From: Silvanigrella aquatica
GTDB lineage: Bacteria; Bdellovibrionota_B; Oligoflexia; Silvanigrellales; Silvanigrellaceae
DNA: 64,000 bases
NCBI RefSeq assembly: GCF_001907975.1
Contig: NZ_CP017834.1
Span: 2,191,338-2,255,337 of the forward strand
Direction of reading: 5' to 3'
The notes under the pieces were generated by a model. That model was not told the origin of the DNA. It worked only from the letters and a program-made list of their open reading frames with translations, and ran no database searches. Position 1 is the first letter of the stretch, and each line of letters begins with the position of its first letter. Shown here one piece after another: positions 16,086 through 25,701 of this stretch. Made by a program: the position numbers and the translations under genes.

Positions 16086-17429
16086 TCACTCTGGAATAAC
16101 AGCCAAGCTAGAACCAAATTGATCTCCATCATACAATGTAATCCCATCTGCAGATAAAGAATCTTTGTTTTTACCACCCAATAACTCAACACAATTTTTT
16201 CCATTTAAATCGCATCTATAAACGGCACCTGTTCTTTCCCCTGAGATATTTTTTCTTCCCATGGCACCAATGAATAAGTAATCATCTGTTAAAGTAACAC
16301 TTGATCCTAAATAATCATTTACAGATAATGCCAGCGCAGTCACACTCTCTTTGTTTTCACCACCTACAATTTCAACGCAATTTGTCCCTTCAATACTACA
16401 CTTAAATACAGTTCCAATATCAAAAAGAGCGGGATCGGTTCGAGGTATTCCATTTCTACCTAAAGCCCCAACAAAAATATTTGACGCATTTCCAGTTATA
16501 CTTGCTCCAAAGCTATCATTGGTAATGAGTTTTAAATATAAAGCATCAATAATCTCACATTTTTTGAATGATAAGTCACATTTAAGCAAACGTCCATTCC
16601 CTTCATTTTTATGAAAAGCACCAATAAATAAATGATTTTTTGTCGCAAAAATGGAAGATCCTATTGCATCATTTTCTTTAAACATATTATTTTTTTCACT
16701 GAATTTATTTTTACCTGCGAAAATTTCACTACAGAATTTTTCTGATAAACCACATTCAAATATAGCACCTAATTCATCTTTCGTTTTTGAGTCTCTCCCC
16801 ATGCATCCAACATACATTCTGTCTTTCATGACTATCAAACTTGATCCAAAATTATCGGTAGGGTACAAGTCAATGTTTTTTTCTTCGTTTTTATTAAAAC
16901 CGACCTGCCCACCTATAAATTCAAAACAATCTTTACCATTTAAATTGCATTTAAAAATAGCACCAATATCTTCTTTAAAATTGGCGGCAGATATACTTCC
17001 TGCATCGGCTGCTTTTTTATTATTTCGACCCATAGATCCGATATAAATATTTGATTTAGAAACTGCAATACCTGATCCAAAATTATCTGCTTGATACAAT
17101 GTCACTTGTTTATAATGTACATCACTGGGATCATCAAATTTTTTATTGCCACCTAAAAATTCTTCACAGTTTTTTCCGTCTAAATTGCATTTAAAAACAG
17201 CTCCCTTCCCAAATCTTCCTTTCGCCCCAATTAAAAGTGAAGCTCCTGAGCTTTTTGAATTTACATTGGAGCCATCTTTTATTTCAGAAGTAGCTGAGGT
17301 TTTCTGTTCTAAATTTTCTTCTTCTCCATAAATTTTACTTGTTTCTAAAATATTTAAAAAAGACAAATTAGCCAATAAAAATCCAAATGTTGATAACTTC
17401 AAAATGGAACTTGAATGTTTACTTTTCAT
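16086..17429 (-). CDS. Secreted FG-GAP/integrin-alpha-like repeat protein with paired cysteines
   Basis: After a signal-like N-terminus (to about residue 35), the 447-residue protein consists of six repeats of about 60-65 residues. Each pairs D-x-(F/I/L)-G-(S/A)-S with I-x-I-G-A-x-G-R, then G-A-(V/I)-F-K-C-x-L-x-G-K-x-C-x-E-x-x-G-G; the two Cys in every unit are spaced seven residues apart and could form one disulfide per blade. The first unit begins half-way and the last ends half-way, as in a beta-propeller closed by pairing its ends. FG-GAP propellers bind ligands or other proteins outside the cell. Start ATG 17429 has AGGAG nine bases upstream. Confidence 0.75.
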   Translation of the reverse strand: MKSKHSSSILKLSTFGFLLANLSFLNILETSKIYGEEENLEQKTSATSEIKDGSNVNSKSSGASLLIGAKGRFGKGAVFKCNLDGKNCEEFLGGNKKFDDPSDVHYKQVTLYQADNFGSGIAVSKSNIYIGSMGRNNKKAADAGSISAANFKEDIGAIFKCNLNGKDCFEFIGGQVGFNKNEEKNIDLYPTDNFGSSLIVMKDRMYVGCMGRDSKTKDELGAIFECGLSEKFCSEIFAGKNKFSEKNNMFKENDAIGSSIFATKNHLFIGAFHKNEGNGRLLKCDLSFKKCEIIDALYLKLITNDSFGASITGNASNIFVGALGRNGIPRTDPALFDIGTVFKCSIEGTNCVEIVGGENKESVTALALSVNDYLGSSVTLTDDYLFIGAMGRKNISGERTGAVYRCDLNGKNCVELLGGKNKDSLSADGITLYDGDQFGSSLAVIPE

Positions 17430-17656
17430 CCTCAACCTCTCCTAAAGTGACAAGAGCTCCTAACAAGACAATTCGAATTGATTTTTTATGTATTATAACT
17501 ATCTGTTTTTTAATGTTTATTTGCAAAGTTAAAGCGCCAAAAGCTTCACACATACAAAGCCGTTATATAAATGTCAGAATGATTAAAAAAATGTATATTA
17601 TTATTAAGAATATACATAATTGTTTTAAGGAAACAAGACATAAGGAACATTTCCAA

Positions 17657-18868
17657 ATGATAAAGAAATTTATTATTTCCTCATTGATTTTCTTATTCTT
17701 TATGGGATGCAAAACAATAGCAAATAATGCTCCCGCAACAGAGAACTCTAAGGAAACAAAGGCAGAAGCTCCTACCGCTAAAACTCCAGAAGTAGAACAA
17801 AAACCAGTTTATGATGATGTTATAAAATATGAAATTAATGAAGATTACATTACAGACGATGAATATCCTGCTCGAATCGAAAAAGAAGGAATTAGTGCTC
17901 TCGTTTTTCATTATACCGCACAAAATTTTAAAAAATCTCTTCGCTCACTCACAACAGGAGGGAACAGCTCTCATTGGCTGGTCCCCACAGACGGTAAGAC
18001 AATTTATAAAATTGTCAGCGAGGACAGAAGAGCGCGTCATGCAGGATCAAGTTTATGGAAGAGTAGAAAAAACGTCAATGTTATTTCAATTGGAGTGGAG
18101 GTTGTTAATTTAGGTTTTAAATGCAATAATTTCAGAAAATACTGCAAAAAAGACTATTTAACTTGGCTAGAGTTTCCTGAAAAACAACAAAAACTAATTG
18201 TTTCTTTAGCTAAAGAAATTCAACATAAATATAATATTGATCCTCTTTGTATTGTAGGGCATTCCGATATTGCTGTAGATAGAAAACTCGATCCAGGACC
18301 CATTTTTCCTTGGAAAAAATTAGCTGAAAATGGTGTTGGTGCCTGGGTTTATGACAATGAAATTCAGCAACAAGTTGACAATGTAAATGCAAATATTAAA
18401 GATAAAATCTCGAGGTTACTCATACAAATTAAACTTTATGAATTTGGTTTTGACATAAAAAGAGATAATGGATCTAATAAATACATACAAAATAAAATCG
18501 CACAATATGGCTACAGTTTTAAAAAAACACCAATTGCAGATCTTGTTTCTTTAAATCAGGTAAATAAATATGGGAATAAAAATCCAAAAAATAAAATTTT
18601 TGACGAAAAAAAAACGGACTTTGCCATTCAATCCTTTTTAATGCACTATATGCCTGAGGTTTATTTAAGCGAAGTCAGCGATGATGAGTATACTAGTAAT
18701 GATGATAAACACGACAGAGAGCATTCACCAGATAGCAAGAACGATCAAGCTGCAAAAAACAAAGCACAATTTAAATTTAATATTGATAATACAAGATTGT
18801 TTGCAGCACTTCAAGCTTTACTTGTAAAATACCCAAATAAAGCAAGAAGTTCTTGCGGCTTATATTAA
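17657..18868 (+). CDS. N-acetylmuramoyl-L-alanine amidase, lipoprotein (AmiD-like)
   Basis: Start ATG 17657 is preceded by AAGGAA. The N-terminus IISSLIFLFFMGC is a lipoprotein signal with Cys at about 18. After an Ala/Thr/Glu-rich linker comes an Amidase_2 domain (about 65-235) with zinc ligands FHYTAQ (about 85), RHAGSS (about 128) and GHSDIAVDRKLDPGPIFPW (about 201-219). The last 150 residues are helical (IKLYEFGFDIKR, AIQSFLMHYMPE), resembling the peptidoglycan-binding tail of AmiD-type amidases, with an acidic insert near 350-375. It would cleave the lactyl-Ala bond of cell-wall fragments from the inner face of the outer membrane. 403 aa is longer than E. coli AmiD (276). Confidence 0.85.
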   Translation: MIKKFIISSLIFLFFMGCKTIANNAPATENSKETKAEAPTAKTPEVEQKPVYDDVIKYEINEDYITDDEYPARIEKEGISALVFHYTAQNFKKSLRSLTTGGNSSHWLVPTDGKTIYKIVSEDRRARHAGSSLWKSRKNVNVISIGVEVVNLGFKCNNFRKYCKKDYLTWLEFPEKQQKLIVSLAKEIQHKYNIDPLCIVGHSDIAVDRKLDPGPIFPWKKLAENGVGAWVYDNEIQQQVDNVNANIKDKISRLLIQIKLYEFGFDIKRDNGSNKYIQNKIAQYGYSFKKTPIADLVSLNQVNKYGNKNPKNKIFDEKKTDFAIQSFLMHYMPEVYLSEVSDDEYTSNDDKHDREHSPDSKNDQAAKNKAQFKFNIDNTRLFAALQALLVKYPNKARSSCGLY

Positions 18869-18877
18869 TTAAATATC

Positions 18878-21076
18878 CTACTCCATCCCAAAAAGCATTT
18901 CTGAATATTTGGGATAAGGCCACAAGTCATGAGGGACTAAACCTTCCAAAGTATCTACTGCTTCACGTAAATTTTGAAGTTTTAACATAAAATGAGTCGA
19001 TATTATATGACTTGTATTACCAATATTATGATGCTCAAGAGCATCGCCATCACTGATTTTTTCAAGCTGTGTTTTCAGTGTTTCCAAAGTACTGACAACA
19101 TGACTTACCGCATCACTAAAAGTTTCAACAACTTTTTTTGCTGGTGAAGGAAGATTTAAATCCGAAGCCATTTTTACATTTTTCAATAATAATTTGAGAT
19201 AAGAAAAGCACACAGGAAGAACTTGAGTTTGAGCCATTTCAATTGCACAATTCACTTCTATTAAACACTGTTTAACGTAACGCTCTTGTTGAATAGCAAG
19301 ACGACTTAATATATCATCATCGTTAAACACACCTGCCTTTACTAAAAATTGAGTTTTTTCTTTATTTGATAATACCGACAGAGCTTCAGGTGTGTTGGCA
19401 AAATTTGATAAACCTCTTTGCAAAGCCTCATCACGCCATTCGTGCGAATAACCATTACCTTCAAAACGGATTTTTTTTGTTTCTTTAATTACATGTCGCA
19501 ATATCATAAGAAGATCATTTGAGCTGACTGTGCCATTATGTGCTTTAGCTTCTAATTTTTTATTTAATTTTGCAAGTCCATCGCACACTGCTGCATTAAG
19601 TATTGCAGTAGGATAATTAATGGAGCCACTGGAGCCAACAGCACGAAATTCAAATTTATTTCCTGTAAAAGCAAAAGGAGAAGTACGATTACGATCGGTA
19701 TTGTCTTTGGCGACATTTTGAATATGGGAAAGACCCAAATCAATCATAATCTTTTCCGCATTTATTTTATCATTATTTCCAGTTTCAATAGCATTTAATA
19801 TTTTGTCTAAAGTGTTACCTAAAAATATAGAGATTATGGCAGGAGGGGCTTCATTGGCTCCTAATCTATGATCGTTTCCAGCCGATGCTACAGAAGCTCG
19901 TAACACTTCGGAGTTATCAAGAATTCCTTGTAAAATTCCACATAGGAAAGTTAAAAATACTAAATTTTCATGAGGAGTTGCTCCTGGATCAAGTAAATTT
20001 CGTCCAGAGGAATCAGTCATAGACCAATTGACATGCTTGCCACTGCCATTCACACCTGCAAAAGGTTTTTCGTGCAACAAGGCAACTAAACCATGTTTTA
20101 AGGCTATACTTTTTAAATATTTCATAACAAGTTGATTGTGATCGGCAGCAATATTTGAACTTTCATATATAGGAGCAATTTCAAATTGTCCAGGAGCCAC
20201 TTCATTATGCCTTGTTTTTACAGGCACACCAAGTTTATAAAGCTCCACTTCCAATTCATTAAAAAAAGCCTGCACACGACTTGGAATATGTGCAAAATAA
20301 TGATCTTCTAATTCTTGTCCCTTAGGAGATTTGCGTCCAAAAACACTACGCCCAGAAAGAGAAAGATCAATTCTTTTCATAGCCTGTTTTTTATCGATAA
20401 TAAAAAACTCTTGCTCAGGCCCTACCGAAGTTGTAACATGGGTTACTTTTTTTTCACCTATAAGATGTAATGTTTTTATAGCTTCAATTGAAAGCGTATT
20501 ATTAGAACGTAACAAAGGCGTTTTAAAATCCAGAGCTTCTCCATGATAACTAATAAATACAGATGGAATGTAAAGTGTTTTTCCATTTTCTGTTTCCACA
20601 ATAAACATAGGACTTGAAGGATCCCAACCGGTATAACCTCTTGCTTCAAAAGTGGAGCGTATACCACCAGAAGGAAAACTAGAGGCATCAGGTTCACTCT
20701 GCAACAACTCAGGTCCTGTAAACCTTTCAATAGGATTCCCTTCTTTATCAAACCATAAAAAGGCATCATGTTTTTCAGCTGTGGCACCTGTCTGAGGTTG
20801 AAACCAATGGCAATAATGGGTAGCACCTTTTTCCATAGCCCATTCCCGCGCGGCTGCGGCCACCCTCTCCGCCAAAGAGGAGTCTATTTTCCCGCCAATT
20901 TTCATTACTTTTTTCATAATTTCAAGATCATGTGCTGATAATCTTTTGGCCATTGCACGTAAATCAAAAACATTTGAACCAAAATATTCAGCAATACGAG
21001 ATTGCCTACCCTCCGCATTTTGAGGACGTTGAATTTTTCGTATCGTAACTGCAGAATAAGAAAATAAATCAGACAT
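18878..21076 (-). CDS. glnN: Glutamine synthetase type III
   Basis: The 732-residue enzyme (GSIII is about 700-730 aa versus 470 for GSI) makes glutamine from glutamate, ammonia and ATP. Family features are GATHYCHWFQPQTGATAEKHDAF, the Mg/Glu-binding GPEQEFF, HNEVAPGQFEIAP, GVNGSGKHVNWS, LRASVASAGNDHRLGANEAPPAI and NRTSPFAFTGNKFEFRAVGSS. ATG 21076 is selected because the GGAG overlapping the upstream ATG at 21091 lies nine bases before it. No GlnB or adenylyltransferase gene is in the window. Confidence 0.95.
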   Translation of the reverse strand: MSDLFSYSAVTIRKIQRPQNAEGRQSRIAEYFGSNVFDLRAMAKRLSAHDLEIMKKVMKIGGKIDSSLAERVAAAAREWAMEKGATHYCHWFQPQTGATAEKHDAFLWFDKEGNPIERFTGPELLQSEPDASSFPSGGIRSTFEARGYTGWDPSSPMFIVETENGKTLYIPSVFISYHGEALDFKTPLLRSNNTLSIEAIKTLHLIGEKKVTHVTTSVGPEQEFFIIDKKQAMKRIDLSLSGRSVFGRKSPKGQELEDHYFAHIPSRVQAFFNELEVELYKLGVPVKTRHNEVAPGQFEIAPIYESSNIAADHNQLVMKYLKSIALKHGLVALLHEKPFAGVNGSGKHVNWSMTDSSGRNLLDPGATPHENLVFLTFLCGILQGILDNSEVLRASVASAGNDHRLGANEAPPAIISIFLGNTLDKILNAIETGNNDKINAEKIMIDLGLSHIQNVAKDNTDRNRTSPFAFTGNKFEFRAVGSSGSINYPTAILNAAVCDGLAKLNKKLEAKAHNGTVSSNDLLMILRHVIKETKKIRFEGNGYSHEWRDEALQRGLSNFANTPEALSVLSNKEKTQFLVKAGVFNDDDILSRLAIQQERYVKQCLIEVNCAIEMAQTQVLPVCFSYLKLLLKNVKMASDLNLPSPAKKVVETFSDAVSHVVSTLETLKTQLEKISDGDALEHHNIGNTSHIISTHFMLKLQNLREAVDTLEGLVPHDLWPYPKYSEMLFGME

Positions 21077-21245
21077 GTGATGTGACTCCATAATGCAATT
21101 GAAAATCCTATATTTATTAATTTTAAAAATTTAATGAATATATTTTTTTAATGCCTCTCTGTCTTGAGATTTTGAAAATGAATAAAACTATAAACAGCAT
21201 GACATCAAACATTATTAGCACAAATTGTATAAAATCAAAAGGAAT

Positions 21246-22031
21246 TTATGAATTTTTTGAAGAATAACGCATCCAAAAGAATATGGGAACACGTGAAGGA
21301 AATAGAACTATAAATATAAAGGAAAGAATACCACCTAATAATAAGGATTCCGAAAGTGCGGCACAGATTTTTGTTTTTTCAGAAACACGAACCGTTTTAT
21401 CTTTGGCATTTTGAATAGAAATACCGAATAGCCATCGACCTAAAGTCGACCCTTCAAATCCTAAGATCGTATATTGAAATAAAAAAACCATGAGAGCCAT
21501 AAAAACCCAAACTTGTAAAGAAAATAAAAATGTATATATAAAATTTATATCTAAAGTTACATTAGAAAAATATTTGGCTATTGCTGGAGAAATTTCAAAA
21601 AAACCTTTAGGTATAAAAACATAATTTACGCATAAAGAAATAATTAAAAAACAAAATCCCAGTAATGCATCTACAGTCCATGCTAAAAATGCAAAAAAAG
21701 GATGAACATAATATTTTGTATTTTTTTCATGAGTATTATTTTCTTCAATATTATTTAAATTATGAACTGTATTTGATTTTGAAATTATTTCTTCAGAAGC
21801 TGTTACATTGGGAGTAACAATTGCATTCTTTATAATAATATTTTCTGATATAGTTGAATTATCATCAATTTTATTATTTACATTTTCTGAATAATCTAAA
21901 TTTTGTTTTTCTTGCTTAATTTTAAGACTGATTCTTTGTTGAATAACATCCCCACCAAAACCAAAACCAATGTGAAGTGGTTTTATTTGAGATTTTGAAG
22001 GTGATATATAATTCTCTAAAAAGAAACTCAT
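21246..22031 (-). CDS. RDD-family membrane protein
   Basis: A 261-residue protein with a long hydrophilic, Asn/Ile-rich N-terminal region (1-100) that has no recognised domain. It is followed by a four-helix RDD domain (115-260): HPFFAFLAWTVDALLGFCFLI, two internal helices and the family's TLGRWLFGISIQNAKD. Members are inner-membrane proteins of mostly unknown function, some linked to ion transport. Its start overlaps the end of the DHH phosphoesterase gene by four bases, so the two are cotranscribed. Confidence 0.7.
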   Translation of the reverse strand: MSFFLENYISPSKSQIKPLHIGFGFGGDVIQQRISLKIKQEKQNLDYSENVNNKIDDNSTISENIIIKNAIVTPNVTASEEIISKSNTVHNLNNIEENNTHEKNTKYYVHPFFAFLAWTVDALLGFCFLIISLCVNYVFIPKGFFEISPAIAKYFSNVTLDINFIYTFLFSLQVWVFMALMVFLFQYTILGFEGSTLGRWLFGISIQNAKDKTVRVSEKTKICAALSESLLLGGILSFIFIVLFPSRVPIFFWMRYSSKNS

Positions 22032-23455
22032 AAAACTTCCTCAAGAAAAAGATTTAAAACTGTTGTTCTTATATTTTCTTCTGTGATACTGCCAAAACGT
22101 TCTGTCCAAACATTTATCGGAAAAATAGCTTTCGCCATGGTGCGGTGACCACCCCCATTTCCCGAACCACTGATAATTCTTCTAACAACATCACCAGCAT
22201 TTTTTACATACCCCACGTTACGGACACTCATCACAATGTTTTCTTGATAAATCCCAGCACAAACAACCCATTCTATACCTTCAAATTGTAACATAAAGTC
22301 GGCAACTTGAGGAATGAGATCTTCCCTAACAACAGAACCTAGATAACTGACTAATAATTTGTCTTGGGAAGCCATTGTTAAAAGAGCATGTGCTAAAACG
22401 GGCGCAAAGCGCATAGGTATTTCTGGTTTTTCCATGCGCCGTAATAAATTATAATTAATATCTGGATATAAGGAAACAAAGGCATATAAATCAGCATCGA
22501 TCACTTCTCGATTTAAATGCAAAGTATCTGCTTTAATTCCATAAAGTAACGCAGTGGCTAATCTTTGCCCAATATTTACAGCTCCTGCGCGTAAATATTC
22601 GGTCATAATTGTTGATGTGGCACCATATTTTGAACGAATATCGCAGTAAGCAGCAGAAGAATAATTTCCAACCATGGGATGATGATCAATAATAACATCG
22701 ACACGAGAGAGGGGTACTGTAAAATGACCAGGCTGAGTATCAAGTAAGGCAATTTTGTCATAAAGGGAAAGATCTTCAGGTTTGATGGTAATCACTTCAA
22801 GATCAAGTAGTTGCATCATAGCAATATTCTCGGGTCTCGTGACTCTTCCAAAACTCAAAAAGGGCGTAGACGCTTTGTTACGTCCGAGAAGACATCTTAA
22901 CGCCAATGCCGAGGCGAGGGCATCGGGATCAGGATCGGGCTGAAGTAATAAACCAATTTTCTCGCCCTTACCTAAGATATCTCGAATCTCTTTAACGCGA
23001 TGGGTGCTTTCAATATGCCGTAGCTCCGCACTGATAGGCCGGCTTAACAGCTCCGTCCACGAAAGGACAAGCTCCCGATCGTTTTCCACAAGCTTTCGAG
23101 GAACAACTCCTGGATGCCCTACTTGAAAAGACAAAATGCGCGATTCGGGCAGTTCCTCAAGGATAAGCTCCCGGACGTTTAAGTATTTTTCATTATCTTT
23201 TAGTGACATTACAACACATATAGGATCGTAAGCGCGCCACTGCGCAAAAAAAGAAGCTTTGGTAATATCACCTTTGACGAGGATATGATCCTTTTCAGTG
23301 GCATCTTCGCAGGCTTCTAAAAGAGAAGTTTGCAATTGATTTTGCTTATTTGGCACCCAAACCTTAATATCCATACTTTTTTGAATATGTACCAAAGTTG
23401 AGGTTAATTCGGGATCATCACAAATTACCAAAAAAAGTCCGCGCTTGAAATCCAT
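22028..23455 (-). CDS. DHH-family phosphoesterase with N-terminal Rossmann-like domain
   Basis: Residues 1-120 look like a TrkA-N/RCK-type Rossmann domain (FLVICDDPELTSTLVH, VKGDITKASFF). Residues 165-475 are a DHH-DHHA1 phosphoesterase: DPDPDALASALAL (about 175), LLDTQPG, VIIDHHPM (about 255), YGATSTIMTEYL, and the substrate-binding GNGGGHRTMAKA (about 433). The combined layout resembles bacterial NrnA-like nanoRNase/pAp phosphatases and cyclic dinucleotide phosphodiesterases. It is probably a cytoplasmic Mn-dependent enzyme degrading short oligonucleotides, pAp or c-di-nucleotides; the substrate is not set by sequence. Confidence 0.85.
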   Translation of the reverse strand: MDFKRGLFLVICDDPELTSTLVHIQKSMDIKVWVPNKQNQLQTSLLEACEDATEKDHILVKGDITKASFFAQWRAYDPICVVMSLKDNEKYLNVRELILEELPESRILSFQVGHPGVVPRKLVENDRELVLSWTELLSRPISAELRHIESTHRVKEIRDILGKGEKIGLLLQPDPDPDALASALALRCLLGRNKASTPFLSFGRVTRPENIAMMQLLDLEVITIKPEDLSLYDKIALLDTQPGHFTVPLSRVDVIIDHHPMVGNYSSAAYCDIRSKYGATSTIMTEYLRAGAVNIGQRLATALLYGIKADTLHLNREVIDADLYAFVSLYPDINYNLLRRMEKPEIPMRFAPVLAHALLTMASQDKLLVSYLGSVVREDLIPQVADFMLQFEGIEWVVCAGIYQENIVMSVRNVGYVKNAGDVVRRIISGSGNGGGHRTMAKAIFPINVWTERFGSITEENIRTTVLNLFLEEVL

Positions 23456-23672
23456 CTAAAACACCTTACTAATTGATTTTATTAAACTTATAAAACCAAA
23501 AAACTTGAAAAATATCCTTGCAAGACGGGCTATGCTACAATATTTTACCAATAAGTTTGTGAGAGGAAAAATACCGTTGCATTTTCCACTCTACACTATA
23601 TTGCATAATATCTGTTGGATCAGATAATTTGCTGAGGTTCACACAATAAGCAGAACTCATTGAGGACATAAG

Positions 23673-24464
23673 ATGACAGAAATACTTGGTTTTAACAACC
23701 TTACCAAAGCTTTAAGCTTCAATCTTTACGACTTCGCAGTAGCTCTCAACGATGAGGAAAGAGCTTCCTATATTCGTTATATTGACGAAAAATACTCCGC
23801 AAGACAGATTGAATCTCAGCTTATCCGCATCGCAGAAATTATTGATGCCGAAGTATTGAACGTAAGTTCAAAAGATTTCGACCCTTATGGCGCAAGTGTC
23901 GTTTTGCTCATGAGTGACATGAAAGGAGACCAAGCAACGAAAGAAGCAAACATGCATTCTTCTGTAAATAAGTCCTCCAATCTCATGGCTCAATCTACCG
24001 TTTCTATCCATTTAGACAAGAGCCATATCTGTGCCCACACCTATCCTGACAGTCTCGATCCCTCGGGCGTTTGTAGTTTCCGCGTAGATATCGACATTGC
24101 AACTTGCGGCAGCATTTCACCTCTATATGCTCTGGACTTTATGTTTAAGGCTTTTGAAACCGATGTGGTCTGTGTCGATTACGTTGTACGCGGTTTTGCA
24201 CGTAACAAGCGTAACGAAAAAATATTTATGGATCATGAGATGAACAGTATTACTCAATATGTCTCTCCCTTAATTTTAAGAGATTATGATACGAATGACA
24301 TAAACTCTCCAGAGCATCATACCTATCAAACCATCTTCAGTCGTAAAGAACTTGATGAGAGTTGTTACTTTAGAAATCCGCGCACCGTTCCTGCCAATGT
24401 GGCATCGGAAAAAATGGCACTCATTCGTAAAGAAATGGACTCCATTGCGCGCTTTAAAAAGTAA
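23673..24464 (+). CDS. speD: S-adenosylmethionine decarboxylase proenzyme
   Basis: SpeD makes decarboxylated SAM, the aminopropyl donor for spermidine. At 263 aa it matches the long E. coli-type (264 aa). The self-cleavage/pyruvoyl site is the Ser of HLDKSHICAHTYPD, about residue 117; RVDIDIATCGSISPLYALDFM and FETDVVCVDYVVRGF follow the family. GAGGACATAAG precedes the ATG. A spermidine-dehydrogenase-like flavoprotein is encoded 3 kb away, but no spermidine synthase is in the window. Confidence 0.95.
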   Translation: MTEILGFNNLTKALSFNLYDFAVALNDEERASYIRYIDEKYSARQIESQLIRIAEIIDAEVLNVSSKDFDPYGASVVLLMSDMKGDQATKEANMHSSVNKSSNLMAQSTVSIHLDKSHICAHTYPDSLDPSGVCSFRVDIDIATCGSISPLYALDFMFKAFETDVVCVDYVVRGFARNKRNEKIFMDHEMNSITQYVSPLILRDYDTNDINSPEHHTYQTIFSRKELDESCYFRNPRTVPANVASEKMALIRKEMDSIARFKK

Positions 24465-24492
24465 CGAATAAAGTAGTCATCTTTAAGTTTGT

Positions 24493-24530
24493 AAAAAAAA
24501 AGTGCATTTTTAAAAAATGCACTTTTTTTT
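24493..24530 (+). terminator. Intrinsic terminator after speD
   Basis: A near-perfect hairpin with a GTGCA...TGCAC core flanked by A and T runs, ending in TTTTTTTT, starts 29 bases after the speD stop. The A/T runs on both sides would also make it act in the reverse direction. Confidence 0.85.
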
Positions 24531-24711
24531 ATTTTTACAATTTATTTAAAAATAAAAAAGAATTACACAAGCTATTTCATTAAATTATTTTTAAATGCAA
24601 TATTGCATTTATCAAATAAATAGTGCACGATAAAAAAATAATTATTTATAGTTTTCTCAAAGTCCTAGAACTGCACAATAGTTTTGAAAAGTTAAATAAT
24701 GGAGTTGATAT

Positions 24712-25650
24712 ATGAAGTTTCCATTTCATTCCCAATCCTCTGGTACTATTTTTGTAGTTGCAGCATTGTTAACTTGGGGTATTAATCCTATTTATTTTAA
24801 ATCTGTGCAAAATGTTTCTTCGGGCGAAATTTTATGCCATCGTATTATCTGGGCGGTCGTTTTTTTATTATTTTTTGTTTTTTTTAAAAAAGAATTTAAT
24901 AAAATCTTAGAAATTTTTTACTCCCCTCGTAAATTACTCACGTTAGCTCTGACAGCAGTGCTGATTTCATCAAACTGGATCACATTTATTTGGGCTATCT
25001 TAAATAATCATCTTATGGAAGCAAGCTTTGGCTATTTCATTTCACCTCTTTTTAATATTTTATTAGGTCTCATATTTTTGAAAGAGAAACTCAATACGAC
25101 TCAAAAGGTTTCACTAATCATTACATTTGCTGCTATTGTAAATCAGTTTACACAAATTCATTTTACCGGTTTAACACCATTTGTGCCTATTATAATTGCA
25201 GGATCATTTGGATTCTATACATTGCTCCGCAAACAAATAAATGTAGAATCAATTCATGGATTTACTGTTGAAGCTCTCTTATTATTTCCACTGGCAATGA
25301 GCTACATTGTTTATTTAGCACATAAAAAAGAAATGATTTTTGGAAGCTCATTTGAAATAAGTACCTTACTTATATTTGCAGGAATATTAACTTCAATTCC
25401 CACAATTTTATACGTAGCAGGTTCTAAACTTCTCACTTTATCAAAGGTAGGATTCTTACAATATATCTGTCCTACTGCTCAATTTATTATTGCCGTATTT
25501 ATTTTCAATGAGAAAATTAACTCTCATAGTTTATTAACATTTGGATTAATTTGGACAGCACTTATTTTATACATTTCTAATTGCATATGGTGTTTACATA
25601 AAAATAGATCTATTATAAGAGGAAGAACATATTCAAAGATGAAAACTTAA
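24712..25650 (+). CDS. rarD: RarD-type EamA transporter (copy 1)
   Basis: A ten-helix inner-membrane protein of 312 aa in the RarD branch of the EamA/DMT superfamily. Family signatures are TWGINPIYFKSV (N-terminal helix), EILCHRIIWAV, SNWITFIWAILNNHLMEASFGYFISPLFNILLGLIFLKEKL, SFGFYTLLRK and FLQYICPTAQFIIAVFIFNEK. Substrates of RarD proteins are poorly defined. It is followed 51 bases later by a close paralogue, indicating a tandem duplication. Confidence 0.88.
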   Translation: MKFPFHSQSSGTIFVVAALLTWGINPIYFKSVQNVSSGEILCHRIIWAVVFLLFFVFFKKEFNKILEIFYSPRKLLTLALTAVLISSNWITFIWAILNNHLMEASFGYFISPLFNILLGLIFLKEKLNTTQKVSLIITFAAIVNQFTQIHFTGLTPFVPIIIAGSFGFYTLLRKQINVESIHGFTVEALLLFPLAMSYIVYLAHKKEMIFGSSFEISTLLIFAGILTSIPTILYVAGSKLLTLSKVGFLQYICPTAQFIIAVFIFNEKINSHSLLTFGLIWTALILYISNCIWCLHKNRSIIRGRTYSKMKT

Positions 25651-25701
25651 CATTTTGATTCTTTGCTAAAAATTTTATGTAGACGGGAATTTAAACTATT
25701 T

